Positions 35,344 to 43,948 of a stretch of DNA of 64,000 nucleotides are shown piece by piece. Within the stretch, counting starts at the first letter, position 1. Each line of letters begins with the position of its first letter. The notes under the pieces are model-generated. The model was not told the DNA's origin, ran no database searches, and saw nothing but the letters and a program-made list of their open reading frames with translations. Origin of the DNA: Bacillota bacterium (GTDB taxonomy: Bacteria; Bacillota; Clostridia; DSM-8532); the NCBI GenBank assembly GCA_023443745.1, contig JAEZTB010000070.1, positions 134,764 through 198,763 on the forward strand. Direction: 5' to 3'. Both the position numbers and the translations under genes were made by a program.

Positions 35344-36159
35344 ATGGCTAAGGAGAGACTGGATGTTCTGCTATTCTCAAAAGGGTTGTTTGAAAGCCGT
35401 GAAAAGGCCAGAGGTGCCATTACGGCGGGTATGGTCTTTGTCAACGGCGAACGTTCAGATAAGCCCGGAGCTTCTTATGATCCGGATTGCAAAATAGAAA
35501 TCAGAGGTAACCCCATACCCTATGTAAGCCGTGGCGGTCTTAAGCTTGAAAAGGCAATTCAAATTTTTAGTATCAATCTTGAGGGCTGCACCTGCGTGGA
35601 TGTGGGAGCTTCAACCGGTGGATTTACTGATGTGATGCTCCAAAACGGAGCCGAAAAGGTTTATGCAGTGGATGTGGGCTATGGGCAACTGGCCTGGGAG
35701 TTAAGGAATGACCCCCGGGTAATATGCATGGAGCGCACTAATTTCCGGTATGTTACACCTGAACAAATCAAGGACCCGCTGGATTTCGGCTCGGCCGATG
35801 TTTCCTTTATCTCTCTCAAGCTCATTCTGCCACCTCTTAAAGCCTTGCTAAAGCCCGGCGGAAGGGTGGTCTGCCTTATAAAACCCCAGTTTGAGGCCGG
35901 AAGAGAAAAGGTGGGCAAAAAAGGTGTTGTAAGAGACCCGAAGGTCCATGAAGAGGTTGTTGACACCATCATAAACATGGCGACAGGCATTGGTTTTTCC
36001 ATAGAGGGACTCTCCTTCTCACCCATTACCGGCCCTGAGGGAAATATTGAGTATTTGCTTTATCTTGTAAAGGGCTCTGTTGAAAACATGGCTGAAATTA
36101 TGATTTCAGATACGGTTAAGGAAGCACATGCCAGCCTAGGTCTTTCTTCATCAAAGTAA
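35344..36159 (+). CDS. tlyA: TlyA family rRNA 2'-O-methyltransferase (YqxC)
   Basis: 271 residues. S4 RNA-binding domain at 1-60 (ERLDVLLFSKGLFESREKARGAI) and an FtsJ-like methyltransferase domain (CVDVGASTGGFTDVMLQNGA, then KPQFEAGREKVGKKGVVRD). Family members methylate rRNA cytidine 2'-O and were once annotated as hemolysins. The ATG at 35344 begins the S4 domain. It keeps the usual dxs-tlyA order. Confidence 0.93.
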   Translation: MAKERLDVLLFSKGLFESREKARGAITAGMVFVNGERSDKPGASYDPDCKIEIRGNPIPYVSRGGLKLEKAIQIFSINLEGCTCVDVGASTGGFTDVMLQNGAEKVYAVDVGYGQLAWELRNDPRVICMERTNFRYVTPEQIKDPLDFGSADVSFISLKLILPPLKALLKPGGRVVCLIKPQFEAGREKVGKKGVVRDPKVHEEVVDTIINMATGIGFSIEGLSFSPITGPEGNIEYLLYLVKGSVENMAEIMISDTVKEAHASLGLSSSK

Positions 36160-36200
36160 GATTTAGTTTAAGGATACATAAGCATGCGCTTTTGTGCAGC

Positions 36201-36260
36201 ATTAATACGAAGTATCAATAACTCGGGACCCGTTCGAAATCTTTGATTTCGGTAACGGGT
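36201..36260 (-). repeat. Dispersed palindromic element, family 1
   Basis: Complete unit in reverse: complement of ATTAATACGAAGTATCAATAACTCGGG plus ACCCGTTCGAAAT...ATTTCGGTAACGGGT. It lies between convergent tlyA and the transglutaminase-like gene. Confidence 0.82.
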
Positions 36261-36267
36261 GAGGTTA

Positions 36268-36870
36268 TTATATTTTTGAAGGTAAAAGATTTCTTAATTC
36301 ATCCACGTTTTCCGATGTATTCAACGCTTTAATGACTCTCCTGCTGGGTGACAGGTAGACGGTAAAATCATCATGCTCGCCCAGACTCTTATTGATGCTG
36401 AGTTCCGGTGATTCCCGGAGGGGATCAAAACGCCACTGCCCTTCATCTCCATGCTTACTGGCGTCAAGACGTATCCATTGACTTAATTCCTGGATATAAA
36501 CAGCATTGAAGCCGTGTACCACAAGCTGTTCCAGTTCAAGATCAAAGCGGATCTGATAGCACAGTCCCGCCGGTATATCTGAGGCTCTCATGAGCGCTGC
36601 CAGAAGATGTGCTTTGGCATAGCAGATGCCGTGTCCTTTATCCATTACCTCGGAAGCTTTCTTAGTGACACTGGTTGCGTTAATTTGAAATGAATGAAAG
36701 ATATGGTCTCTTACAAAATCAAAGATGGCCCTAGATTTTGCGATATTGTCCTTAAGACCGTATGTAAGCTGTTCCGCAGCCTCTTTTACCAATGGATGAT
36801 CATAGTCGATCATATCACTACATTCGAGATAATCATTAACATCGGGCCTTTCAGGCTTAGGGTCAGGCAT
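36268..36870 (-). CDS. Transglutaminase-like cysteine peptidase domain protein
   Basis: 200 residues. Catalytic triad is visible: Cys in GHGICYAKAHLLAALMRA, His in VVHGFNAVY, Asp in WIRLDASKHG. An arylesterase-like/bacterial transglutaminase fold with no signal peptide, so probably cytoplasmic. Start uncertain: ATG at 36870 lies 12 bases after AAAGGAG, while a TTG at 36876 has a better spacing. Substrate unknown. Confidence 0.85.
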   Translation of the reverse strand: MPDPKPERPDVNDYLECSDMIDYDHPLVKEAAEQLTYGLKDNIAKSRAIFDFVRDHIFHSFQINATSVTKKASEVMDKGHGICYAKAHLLAALMRASDIPAGLCYQIRFDLELEQLVVHGFNAVYIQELSQWIRLDASKHGDEGQWRFDPLRESPELSINKSLGEHDDFTVYLSPSRRVIKALNTSENVDELRNLLPSKI

Positions 36871-37010
36871 TTTCAATCTCAACTCCTTTAAAAGTTTTTT
36901 ATTTAGGTATGATGCTCAGTTGCCTATTAAGATTAGTTTGCTAAGCATCATATTAGTATGCTATCATTGTTCTTTTCATGATGCAAGACCGGTTCTTTAA
37001 TGCCAATCTC

Positions 37011-37040
37011 TTACATAGATCGTTTAAATAGTGATATAAT
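37011..37040 (+). promoter_or_regulatory. Probable promoter of the signal peptidase gene
   Basis: TTACAT, 18-base spacer, TATAAT (37035-37040). The 240-base leader is filled by repeats. Confidence 0.5.
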
Positions 37041-37046
37041 ATCCTT

Positions 37047-37245
37047 ACCCGTTACCGAAATCAAAGATTTCGAACAGGTACCCAAGTTATTGATACTACG
37101 TATTAATATCCTTACCCGTTACCAGAGTTCGTTCCCTAAGGAATGAACAACAAGCCTCGACCCATAAGTGAAATCAAAGATTTCGAACGCCTAAAGGTGA
37201 CCCCTAAAGGCAACGGGTGCCCAAGTTATAGATACTTGGTATTAA
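37047..37245 (+). repeat. Composite repeat array: two family 1 units, the second broken by nested elements
   Basis: The first unit (37047-37105) is complete. The second starts at 37114 with ACCCGTTACC, is interrupted by a 46-base family 2 element (37124-37169, reverse, hairpin GTTCGTTCC-CTAA-GGAATGAAC), resumes with GAAATCAAAGATTTCGAACG, is interrupted again by about 26 bases (CCTAAAGGTGACCCCTAAAG...), and ends ACGGGTGCCCAAGTTATAGATACTTGGTATTAAT. AATATCCTT precedes both units. Confidence 0.8.
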
Positions 37246-37286
37246 TTGAACATATAACCCTTAACATTTGAAAGGTGGTCTTGTAT

Positions 37287-37892
37287 TTGTCGGGTAAAGT
37301 TAAAATAATGAAGGAAATAATGGGCTGGCTTCTTGCCTTGCTAATCCCGTTACTCATTGTATTCACATTGAACATGAAGGTATTCGCCATTTCCGGGGTT
37401 GACCAGTCCTCCATGCATAATACGCTTTTTGAAGGTGACGTTGTCTATTTTAATCGCTTGGCAGATAAGGTAGATGAATTGAAACGTGAAGATATTATCC
37501 TCTTTTTGACAAATGGAAGGGAAAAGCAGGGTTTTTGGGATGAGGTCAGCATCAAATTAATCGATTTCACTGATAAGTTCCGTAAGGATCGGGTCAATGA
37601 GCGCTATGTCAAGCGCATTATTGGCATGCCCGGGGATGTTATAGAAATTACACCCGAGGGTGATGTATATGTTAATGGGGAAAAGGAGAATAAGGCTTAT
37701 GTGGTAGGTAAAACCCCTCCCAGAGCGCTTTCATATCCTGTAAAAGTACCTGAGAACCAGTTATTCGTCATGGGTGACAACCGTGAAGTATCAGAGGATA
37801 GCCGTTCTTTTGGATGCATCAGTATTCGCTCCTTGGAGGGCAAAGCTTCAATGATACTATGGCCACCTTCAAAAGTAGGCACTCTTCGCTAA
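37287..37892 (+). CDS. lepB: Type I signal peptidase
   Basis: Membrane protease that removes signal peptides, about 201 residues. N-terminal membrane anchor (GWLLALLIPLLIVFTL), catalytic Ser in DQSSMHNTL near residue 38 and catalytic Lys in VKRIIGMPGDVIEI near 112, then GDNREVSEDSRSFG. The TTG at 37287 sits 8 bases after AAAGGTGG. The stop codon lies inside a partial family 1 repeat (37891-37926), so the repeat forms the end of the gene. Confidence 0.92.
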   Translation: MSGKVKIMKEIMGWLLALLIPLLIVFTLNMKVFAISGVDQSSMHNTLFEGDVVYFNRLADKVDELKREDIILFLTNGREKQGFWDEVSIKLIDFTDKFRKDRVNERYVKRIIGMPGDVIEITPEGDVYVNGEKENKAYVVGKTPPRALSYPVKVPENQLFVMGDNREVSEDSRSFGCISIRSLEGKASMILWPPSKVGTLR

Positions 37893-37926
37893 CGGGTGCC
37901 CGAGAACATTGATATTTAGTATTAAC
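37891..37926 (+). repeat. Partial family 1 element at the end of lepB
   Basis: AACGGGTGCCCGAGAACATTG then ATATTTAGTATTAA matches the right part of the family 1 unit. Confidence 0.65.
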
Positions 37927-37943
37927 AATATGAGGATGATTAT

Positions 37944-38975
37944 ATGGAACCTGAAATTATTGAAGGACAAAAGAAGCTTCCGGTGCCCCTGGATTCGGGT
38001 ATACTCTATACTCTCGTGGCGCTTTACTATGTCTATGTTTCCCAGGTTATCATCAGATTTGAGTTTAATGATGTAGCCAATCTTCTGCTGTCTCAAATCC
38101 TATTCTTTGCTGTTCCGCCGCTGTTTCTGGCATTCATTAGACGATATAACATTAAAGAGACCTTTAGGTTGAAAGCACCCAGACCGCTGGAGGCTCTGAT
38201 CATGCTGGTCATAAGTCCTGTCATGGTCATATCGGGCTTCTGCGCCGGAATCATTGCTTTGCTGGGGATCAAGACCATCTTCGGAAGAGTCTATCTTGCA
38301 GGGGAAGTAGCGGATTACATGTCTCGGGGTGTTGTCGTTTCATTGCTTTTAGTGGCTGTTCTCCCTGCTATTTGTGAAGAAATCCTCTTTCGAGGAATGA
38401 TTCAGAGAGGCTTGGAAAGATTGGGAGCAGGATGGGCTGTTTTTTTGAGCGGCCTTCTGTTTGGCCTGTTTCACTTTGATTTCCAACGACTGGCTGCCCA
38501 AACCCTTATAGGTTTTATTGCCGCCTATTCGGTCTATCGAACCGGCTCGATTTTTAACGGAATGATCCTTCATTTTATGAATAACGGTCTTTTGACACTC
38601 CTGGCCAATTATTCGGTAAAAGGTGCTGGGGGAGCTGGTACACAAATTGTGACAGATCCTTTCTCGACGCCGGAATTTATTGGGCTGGCTCAGCAATACA
38701 ATATGACCCTTGATCAGCTCCTTGGCATCATGGCCGCAGTATTTGCGGTTATTTTAGCGGCCGGTCTTTTGGTGATTTTTGGCCTTCTTCTTACACTAAG
38801 GACCATTACCCAGAAAACTGTTGAAGTGCCTGTCAAAATTAAAGGAAGCGCCAGGGGACTTCTGGCAGGAATACCCGGACTATGCCTTATAGCCATTGTT
38901 TATGTCTCTCTGGGTCTGATGCTACTCAATAACGATTTGGGACGTCAGATCTTGGTTATTATGGGCATAGGATGA
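37944..38975 (+). CDS. CPBP family intramembrane metalloprotease
   Basis: 343 residues, about eight membrane segments. The Abi/CAAX motifs are complete: EEILFRGMIQRGLERLG (EExxxR) near 150, FGLFHFDF (FxxxH) near 178 and HFMNNGL (HxxxN/B) near 215. Family members act in peptide processing, bacteriocin immunity or isoprenyl-protein processing; none is shown here. It lies directly after lepB, so it may be part of an export-linked unit. Confidence 0.9.
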   Translation: MEPEIIEGQKKLPVPLDSGILYTLVALYYVYVSQVIIRFEFNDVANLLLSQILFFAVPPLFLAFIRRYNIKETFRLKAPRPLEALIMLVISPVMVISGFCAGIIALLGIKTIFGRVYLAGEVADYMSRGVVVSLLLVAVLPAICEEILFRGMIQRGLERLGAGWAVFLSGLLFGLFHFDFQRLAAQTLIGFIAAYSVYRTGSIFNGMILHFMNNGLLTLLANYSVKGAGGAGTQIVTDPFSTPEFIGLAQQYNMTLDQLLGIMAAVFAVILAAGLLVIFGLLLTLRTITQKTVEVPVKIKGSARGLLAGIPGLCLIAIVYVSLGLMLLNNDLGRQILVIMGIG

Positions 38976-38997
38976 CAGAGTGTAGTAATGTTTTACT

Positions 38998-39912
38998 ATG
39001 GCTATAATAAATCACAATACTGCTTTTATTAAAGAGAGGTTAATGGCACTCATGATTGCTGCTGATCAATGGAATGAATACAAGCTTTTGGATGCAGGTG
39101 ACGGTGAAAAAGTAGAAAGCTGGAATGGCATCATATTAAGAAGACCCGATCCTCAAGCCATTTGGCCCTGGACCAAACCAGGGGTTTTAGAAAGCGTGCA
39201 TGCTCACTACCACAGAAGTAAGGCCGGTGGTGGTGAATGGGAATATAAAAAGAAAATTCCTTCAAGCTGGAACCTGAACTACAAGAATCTGACTTTTAAA
39301 ATTGAACCCACAGGCTTTAAGCATACGGGACTTTTTCCGGAACAAGCTGTAAATTGGGATTGGATGACTGAAAGAATCACTGAGGCTCACTGGCCTGTTT
39401 CAGTGCTCAATCTTTTTGCCTATACAGGTGGCGCAACCTGTGCCTGTTTAGCTGCCGGGGCTTCCGTCTGCCATGTGGATGCCTCCAAGGGCATGGTCTC
39501 CTGGGCCAGAGAAAATGTTGCTCTGTCCCATCTTTCTGATAAGCCTGTAAGGTTTATCGTGGATGACTGCTTAAAGTTTGTACAGAGGGAAATCCGAAGG
39601 GGTCGTTTTTATGACGCCGTTATCATGGATCCGCCTTCCTATGGAAGGGGCCCTAACGGTGAGCTTTGGAAGCTGGAAGACGAGCTTTTTACATTGGTCA
39701 ACACCTTAAAGGATGTCATGAGCGAGAAACCTGTTTTCTTTTTGCTTAATTCTTATACCACGGGATTTTCACCCCAGGTTTCAGCCAATATGCTGGACCT
39801 TGGCTTAAGGGCAAAGTATGGCGGCAGGGTATCCTGTGGTGAGGTAGGTCTGCCCGTGACCGATTCCTCCATTATTCTCCCTTGCGGAACCTATGCCCGA
39901 TGGGAAAAATGA
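38998..39912 (+). CDS. Class I rRNA methyltransferase (RlmI/RlmK-like catalytic domain)
   Basis: 304 residues. HTGLFPEQAVNWDWM, then VLNLFAYTGGATCACLAAGASVCHVDAS (SAM site) near 140, and the catalytic MDPPSYGRGPNGELWKLE near 210. The arrangement matches the C-terminal domain of 23S rRNA m5C/m2G methyltransferases without the PUA domain. The ribosome site is weak, so it may be translated by coupling with the CPBP gene 22 bases upstream. Confidence 0.85.
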   Translation: MAIINHNTAFIKERLMALMIAADQWNEYKLLDAGDGEKVESWNGIILRRPDPQAIWPWTKPGVLESVHAHYHRSKAGGGEWEYKKKIPSSWNLNYKNLTFKIEPTGFKHTGLFPEQAVNWDWMTERITEAHWPVSVLNLFAYTGGATCACLAAGASVCHVDASKGMVSWARENVALSHLSDKPVRFIVDDCLKFVQREIRRGRFYDAVIMDPPSYGRGPNGELWKLEDELFTLVNTLKDVMSEKPVFFLLNSYTTGFSPQVSANMLDLGLRAKYGGRVSCGEVGLPVTDSSIILPCGTYARWEK

Positions 39913-40034
39913 TCGGCCGAAATATTATGACAGATGTGGTTTGACTGTACACTTTCATGTTATAATAACCGACATATAAGAATTATCGTGATTTGCTTTC
40001 TCATTAATGTTTCCGTACATATCCGACGGATTAA

Positions 40035-40418
40035 ATGGAAAGAAAGGAACTAAAAAAGAGAATGAACAATACTCAGCCTATTTTTGATACTGTTATTGAT
40101 GCCTTGGACGATAAAAAAGCGAAAAACATAAAAGCCATTGATATTCATGATCTCACCACTATAGCGCATTATTTTATCATGGCCAGCGGTACATCTGTTA
40201 CTCATATAAAAGCTTTAGCCGATAATGTTGAAGAAAAGCTTTCTGAAAAAGGCATTAAGCCCTTGCATGTGGAAGGCTATAACAGCGCACGCTGGATTCT
40301 TATTGATTACAGCGATGTGGTGATTCATATTTTTCACGAGGAAGACAGGGAGTATTACGGCCTTGAGAGATTATGGCAGGACGGAAAACAGCTTGTTCTC
40401 AAGACCGACAATGTATAA
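40035..40418 (+). CDS. rsfS: Ribosome silencing factor
   Basis: 127 residues of the RsfS/Iojap family, which binds L14 and blocks subunit joining. AKNIKAIDIHDLTTIAHYFIMASGTSVTHIKALADNV and the signature GLERLWQDG are present; DVVIHIFHEEDREYY is the central strand. Start is uncertain between 40035 and an ATG at 40062. It precedes leuS by 15 bases. Confidence 0.95.
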   Translation: MERKELKKRMNNTQPIFDTVIDALDDKKAKNIKAIDIHDLTTIAHYFIMASGTSVTHIKALADNVEEKLSEKGIKPLHVEGYNSARWILIDYSDVVIHIFHEEDREYYGLERLWQDGKQLVLKTDNV

Positions 40419-40433
40419 TTTGGAGGTTATCCT

Positions 40434-42875
40434 ATGAGCTATTCAACACAGATCGATAAAAAATGGCAGAAGAGATGGGAAGAAAGCAACCTATATAAGT
40501 TTAACCGAGAACAGCTTGATAAAAAGCTCTACTGCCTTGAAATGTTTTCCTACCCCTCGGGGGCTAATCTCCACGTGGGACATTGGTATAATTATGGTCT
40601 GACAGATTCCTGGGCGCGTATGAAGCGGATGCAGGGTTATAATGTCTTCCATCCCCAGGGTTTTGATGCCTTTGGCTTGCCTGCTGAAAACTATGCCATA
40701 AAGACAGGTATTCATCCCAAGGATTCGACTTTAAAAAACATTGAAACCATGAAGCAGCAGCTTAAGGCCATGGGTGCCTCCTTTGACTGGGATTATGATG
40801 TTGTGACCTGTTCTCCCGAATACTACAAGTGGACCCAGTGGATATTCCTGCAGCTTTATAAAAAAGGTCTGGCCTATAGAAAGAATGCACCTGTGAACTG
40901 GTGTCCCAGTTGTAAAACCGTTCTGGCCAACGAGCAGGTCATTGACGGAAGCTGTGAACGCTGCAACTCCGAAGTGACCAAAAAGAATTTGACCCAATGG
41001 TTCTTTAAAATTACCGAGTATGCTCAGGAGCTCTTAGATTGCCTGCCTGGTCTTGATTGGCCTGAAAAGACCAAGAAAATACAGACCAACTGGATTGGAC
41101 GCTCGGAAGGTGCAGAAATAGAATTTATAGTTGAAAATAAAGACATTTCTTTCAGAGTATTCACCACCCGGGCAGATACCCTTTATGGTGTGACCTATGT
41201 GGTACTGGCCCCTGAAAATGAGCTTGTCGATGAAATCACCACTCCGGAGTATAAAGAAAAGGTTGATGCTTATCGGGATCAAGTTAAGAAAGTTTCGGAA
41301 ATAGACCGCCTTTCAACGGTACGTGAAAAGACCGGTGTTTTTACAGGTGCTTATGCCATTCACCCCTTAACCGGCGAAAAGGTGCAGATATGGGTCGCCG
41401 ACTATGTTCTGGCAGGCTACGGTACGGGCTGTGTCATGGCTGTTCCCGCTCATGATGAGCGTGATTTTGAATTTGCCACCAAGTATAACCTGGATATCAA
41501 ACGTGTCATCAAGGGCAAGGATGGAGTGGATGATACTCTTCCCTTTACCGATTATGGTCTGTTAACGGCAAGTCAGGAATTTGATGGAGTAACCTCTGAC
41601 GAAGCCCGGGTCGGCATTGTGAAAAAGCTGGAAAAGGATGGCCACGGTGAACTTAAGGTCACCTACCGCCTGCGTGACTGGTTGGTTTCAAGGCAGCGGT
41701 ACTGGGGTGCGCCAATTCCTGTTGTCCACTGTGAAAAATGTGGTACGGTGCCGGTTCCAGAGGATCAGTTGCCTGTTGAGCTGCCTTATAATGTGGTATT
41801 TACTCCCGATGGCGAATCTCCTCTGGCCAAGTGTGAAGAGTTTATTCATACCACCTGTCCTTCCTGTGGAGGGGCTGCCAGAAGGGATTCAGATACCCTG
41901 GATACCTTTGTCTGCTCAAGCTGGTATTTCTTAAGGTACCCGGACAGCAAAAATTCTCAGGAGGCTTTTAACCGGGATTGGATCAACAAGATGCTTCCTG
42001 TTGACAAATATGTGGGCGGCGCCGAGCATGCCGCGATGCATCTTCTGTATGCACGCTTTTTCACAAAGGCCTTGCGGGATATGGGTCATCTTGATTTTGA
42101 CGAACCCTTCCTGTCACTGGTACATCAGGGTACTATCCTGGGTGCTGACGGACAAAAGATGTCAAAGTCCAGAGGCAATACGGTAAACCCAGATGAATAT
42201 ATACAGAAATTTGGCTCCGATGTCTTCAGAATGTATCTGGCCTTTGGTTTTGCCTATATTGAAGGCGGGCCATGGAGTGATGACGGCATTAAGGCCATTG
42301 ACCGTTTTGTGGGGCGTGTAGAAAGATCGGTAGAAAAGCTTATAGCAGAAAGAAAAGAAGCTTCGATCAACACCATGGGCCCTGATGAGAAGGAACTCAA
42401 TCTGGTAAGACACAACGCCATAAAGAGTGTAACCACCGATTCGGAACAATTCCAGTTTAACACTGCCATTGCAAGGCTCATGGAGCTGGTTAATGCCATT
42501 TACAAATATGATGCGCTGGAAGCGAAGAATCGCTCCCTCTTAGAGGATACCGTCCGAGACCTTGTTAAACTGTTGGCACCCTTTGCTCCGCATTTTACCG
42601 AAGAATTATGGGAGATGCTCGGGGAAAAAACATCCCTGTTTAACCAAGCCTGGCCGGAATACGACGAGAAAGCTTTGATCAGGGATGAGGTGGAGCTGGC
42701 TGTTCAATTTAACGGGCAGATCCGGTTTAAAATGAATGTGCCGTCAGATGCTGATAACAAAACCATTGAAGATATCGCGCTGAAGGATTCCCGTTCGGCA
42801 CCGTTCCTTGATGGAAAAAGCATTGCCAAGATCATTGTGGTCAAAGGCCGTTTGGTCAATATAGTGGTAAAGTAA
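40434..42875 (+). CDS. leuS: Leucyl-tRNA synthetase
   Basis: Charges tRNA-Leu. 813 residues, bacterial type. HIGH-equivalent HVGHWYNYG near residue 44, zinc-type cysteines NWCPSCKTVLANEQV and CERCN, editing domain CP1 (TTRADTLYGVTYVVLAP, near 240), DTFVCSSWYFLRY near 495, and KMSKSRGN near 570. No T-box leader is seen in front of it. A TTTGGAGG ribosome site precedes the ATG. Confidence 0.97.
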   Translation: MSYSTQIDKKWQKRWEESNLYKFNREQLDKKLYCLEMFSYPSGANLHVGHWYNYGLTDSWARMKRMQGYNVFHPQGFDAFGLPAENYAIKTGIHPKDSTLKNIETMKQQLKAMGASFDWDYDVVTCSPEYYKWTQWIFLQLYKKGLAYRKNAPVNWCPSCKTVLANEQVIDGSCERCNSEVTKKNLTQWFFKITEYAQELLDCLPGLDWPEKTKKIQTNWIGRSEGAEIEFIVENKDISFRVFTTRADTLYGVTYVVLAPENELVDEITTPEYKEKVDAYRDQVKKVSEIDRLSTVREKTGVFTGAYAIHPLTGEKVQIWVADYVLAGYGTGCVMAVPAHDERDFEFATKYNLDIKRVIKGKDGVDDTLPFTDYGLLTASQEFDGVTSDEARVGIVKKLEKDGHGELKVTYRLRDWLVSRQRYWGAPIPVVHCEKCGTVPVPEDQLPVELPYNVVFTPDGESPLAKCEEFIHTTCPSCGGAARRDSDTLDTFVCSSWYFLRYPDSKNSQEAFNRDWINKMLPVDKYVGGAEHAAMHLLYARFFTKALRDMGHLDFDEPFLSLVHQGTILGADGQKMSKSRGNTVNPDEYIQKFGSDVFRMYLAFGFAYIEGGPWSDDGIKAIDRFVGRVERSVEKLIAERKEASINTMGPDEKELNLVRHNAIKSVTTDSEQFQFNTAIARLMELVNAIYKYDALEAKNRSLLEDTVRDLVKLLAPFAPHFTEELWEMLGEKTSLFNQAWPEYDEKALIRDEVELAVQFNGQIRFKMNVPSDADNKTIEDIALKDSRSAPFLDGKSIAKIIVVKGRLVNIVVK

Positions 42876-42915
42876 GTTGTGCTTGTTTTAAAGTAATTGT
42901 AAAGGGGGTATTTCC

Positions 42916-43302
42916 ATGGATCAGGCATTCAGGTTCCTGATTATGGCCGCTGTTACATATATAGCTTTTTTGTGTGTCATAAGGCTTATTATTGGTTCCC
43001 AGTACAAGGCCAAGTCTTTCCTTATCAATATCATAGGAATGATTACGGTGTACGGAAGCTTTCTTATAAGCCGCTACGGCAACTTTTTAAAACTTCCGGT
43101 CTTGCTTTATTATGTGTTCCCGGTGCTTTTGACAGTATTCCTTCCTCCCTTAGCCCTTAAAATGAAGAGTGACCAGACGTTAAAATACCTGGCTTTCAGT
43201 CTTCTTGCCGTTCCGGTTATTCATCTGGTCTTTTCCTTCTTACTTGGCTGGGGAGAGTTTTTACCCTTTATTAAGATCCCGTCCCTATGGAATATTATTT
43301 GA
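42916..43302 (+). CDS. Small membrane protein of unknown function
   Basis: 128 residues with four predicted membrane segments (FLIMAAVTYIAFLCVIRLII, FLINIIGMITVYGSFLI, LPVLLYYVFPVLLTVFLPPL, YLAFSLLAVPVIHLVFSFLL). AAAGGGGGT ribosome site. Not a family I recognise. It follows leuS by 40 bases and is closed by a terminator, so it is probably co-transcribed with leuS. Confidence 0.75.
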   Translation: MDQAFRFLIMAAVTYIAFLCVIRLIIGSQYKAKSFLINIIGMITVYGSFLISRYGNFLKLPVLLYYVFPVLLTVFLPPLALKMKSDQTLKYLAFSLLAVPVIHLVFSFLLGWGEFLPFIKIPSLWNII

Positions 43303-43308
43303 TAAGTA

Positions 43309-43350
43309 TTCGGCAAGTGAACTGTAAGAGATCGCTTGCCGAAAATTTTT
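43309..43350 (+). terminator. Terminator of the rsfS-leuS unit
   Basis: TTCGGCAAGTGAAC...GATCGCTTGCCGAAAATTTTT hairpin and T run. Confidence 0.83.
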
Positions 43351-43389
43351 CGAGAGGGTTATGAAAGCTCCGGATAGTAAAGAATATCA

Positions 43390-43418
43390 TTGCAGCCATT
43401 AAAGGCTTAGGGTATAAT
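43390..43418 (+). promoter_or_regulatory. Promoter of mrnC-rlmB
   Basis: TTGCAG, 17-base spacer, perfect TATAAT (43413-43418), 105 bases before mrnC. Confidence 0.7.
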
Positions 43419-43522
43419 GGGTCAGTATCTTAGGAATTCAGTAGAGTTCGCTTTCCTTGCATGCTGGCGCATGCCCGTGCTCGGATTATTTTAATAACTT
43501 ATGATAAGATGAGGTGATGAGG

Positions 43523-43948
43523 TTGGCTCTTGAAAAGGTTGATGAAGTAAGGCTTATGCAACCCGCTGTTTTAGCCTTTATGGGAGATGCGGTATTTAAT
43601 CTCTTTATTCGGGAAAGATTAATTCTGAACAAAAAAGGTACCTCGCACCAGCTTCATCTCTATTCTACCGACTATGTAAAGGCCGCTTCACAGGCTAGAA
43701 TATCGAAGGTTTTACTGAGTACCTTTACTGAGGATGAGGCCTATATTTTCAGACGAGGAAGAAATGCCAAATCAACAACCGTACCTAAAAATGCGGATAT
43801 CCAAGATTATAAGTATGCCACTGCCTTCGAGGCAGTTATGGGTTTTTTGTATTTAACCGGCCAGCAGGAAAGACTTAACGCCCTCATGCAACAAGCAGCC
43901 ATCCTTATAGAAACAGCTGAAACGGAGATAAAACATGAGAAAGAATGA
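43523..43948 (+). CDS. mrnC: Mini-ribonuclease III
   Basis: RNase III-like endonuclease without the dsRNA-binding domain; matures 23S rRNA in Bacillus. About 141 residues. LAFMGDAVFNLFIRERL (catalytic Asp), KGTSHQLHLYSTDYVKA, RRGRNAKSTTVPKNADIQDYKYATAFEAVMGFLYL (catalytic Glu). TTG at 43523 is preferred: GAGGTGAT ends at the right distance, while nearer ATG and GTG codons overlap it. The gene overlaps rlmB by 14 bases. Confidence 0.93.
   Translation: MALEKVDEVRLMQPAVLAFMGDAVFNLFIRERLILNKKGTSHQLHLYSTDYVKAASQARISKVLLSTFTEDEAYIFRRGRNAKSTTVPKNADIQDYKYATAFEAVMGFLYLTGQQERLNALMQQAAILIETAETEIKHEKE

Noticed and set aside
39913..40434. A T-box leader for leuS
   Set aside because: No T-box sequence, specifier-type loop or terminator is present before rsfS-leuS.
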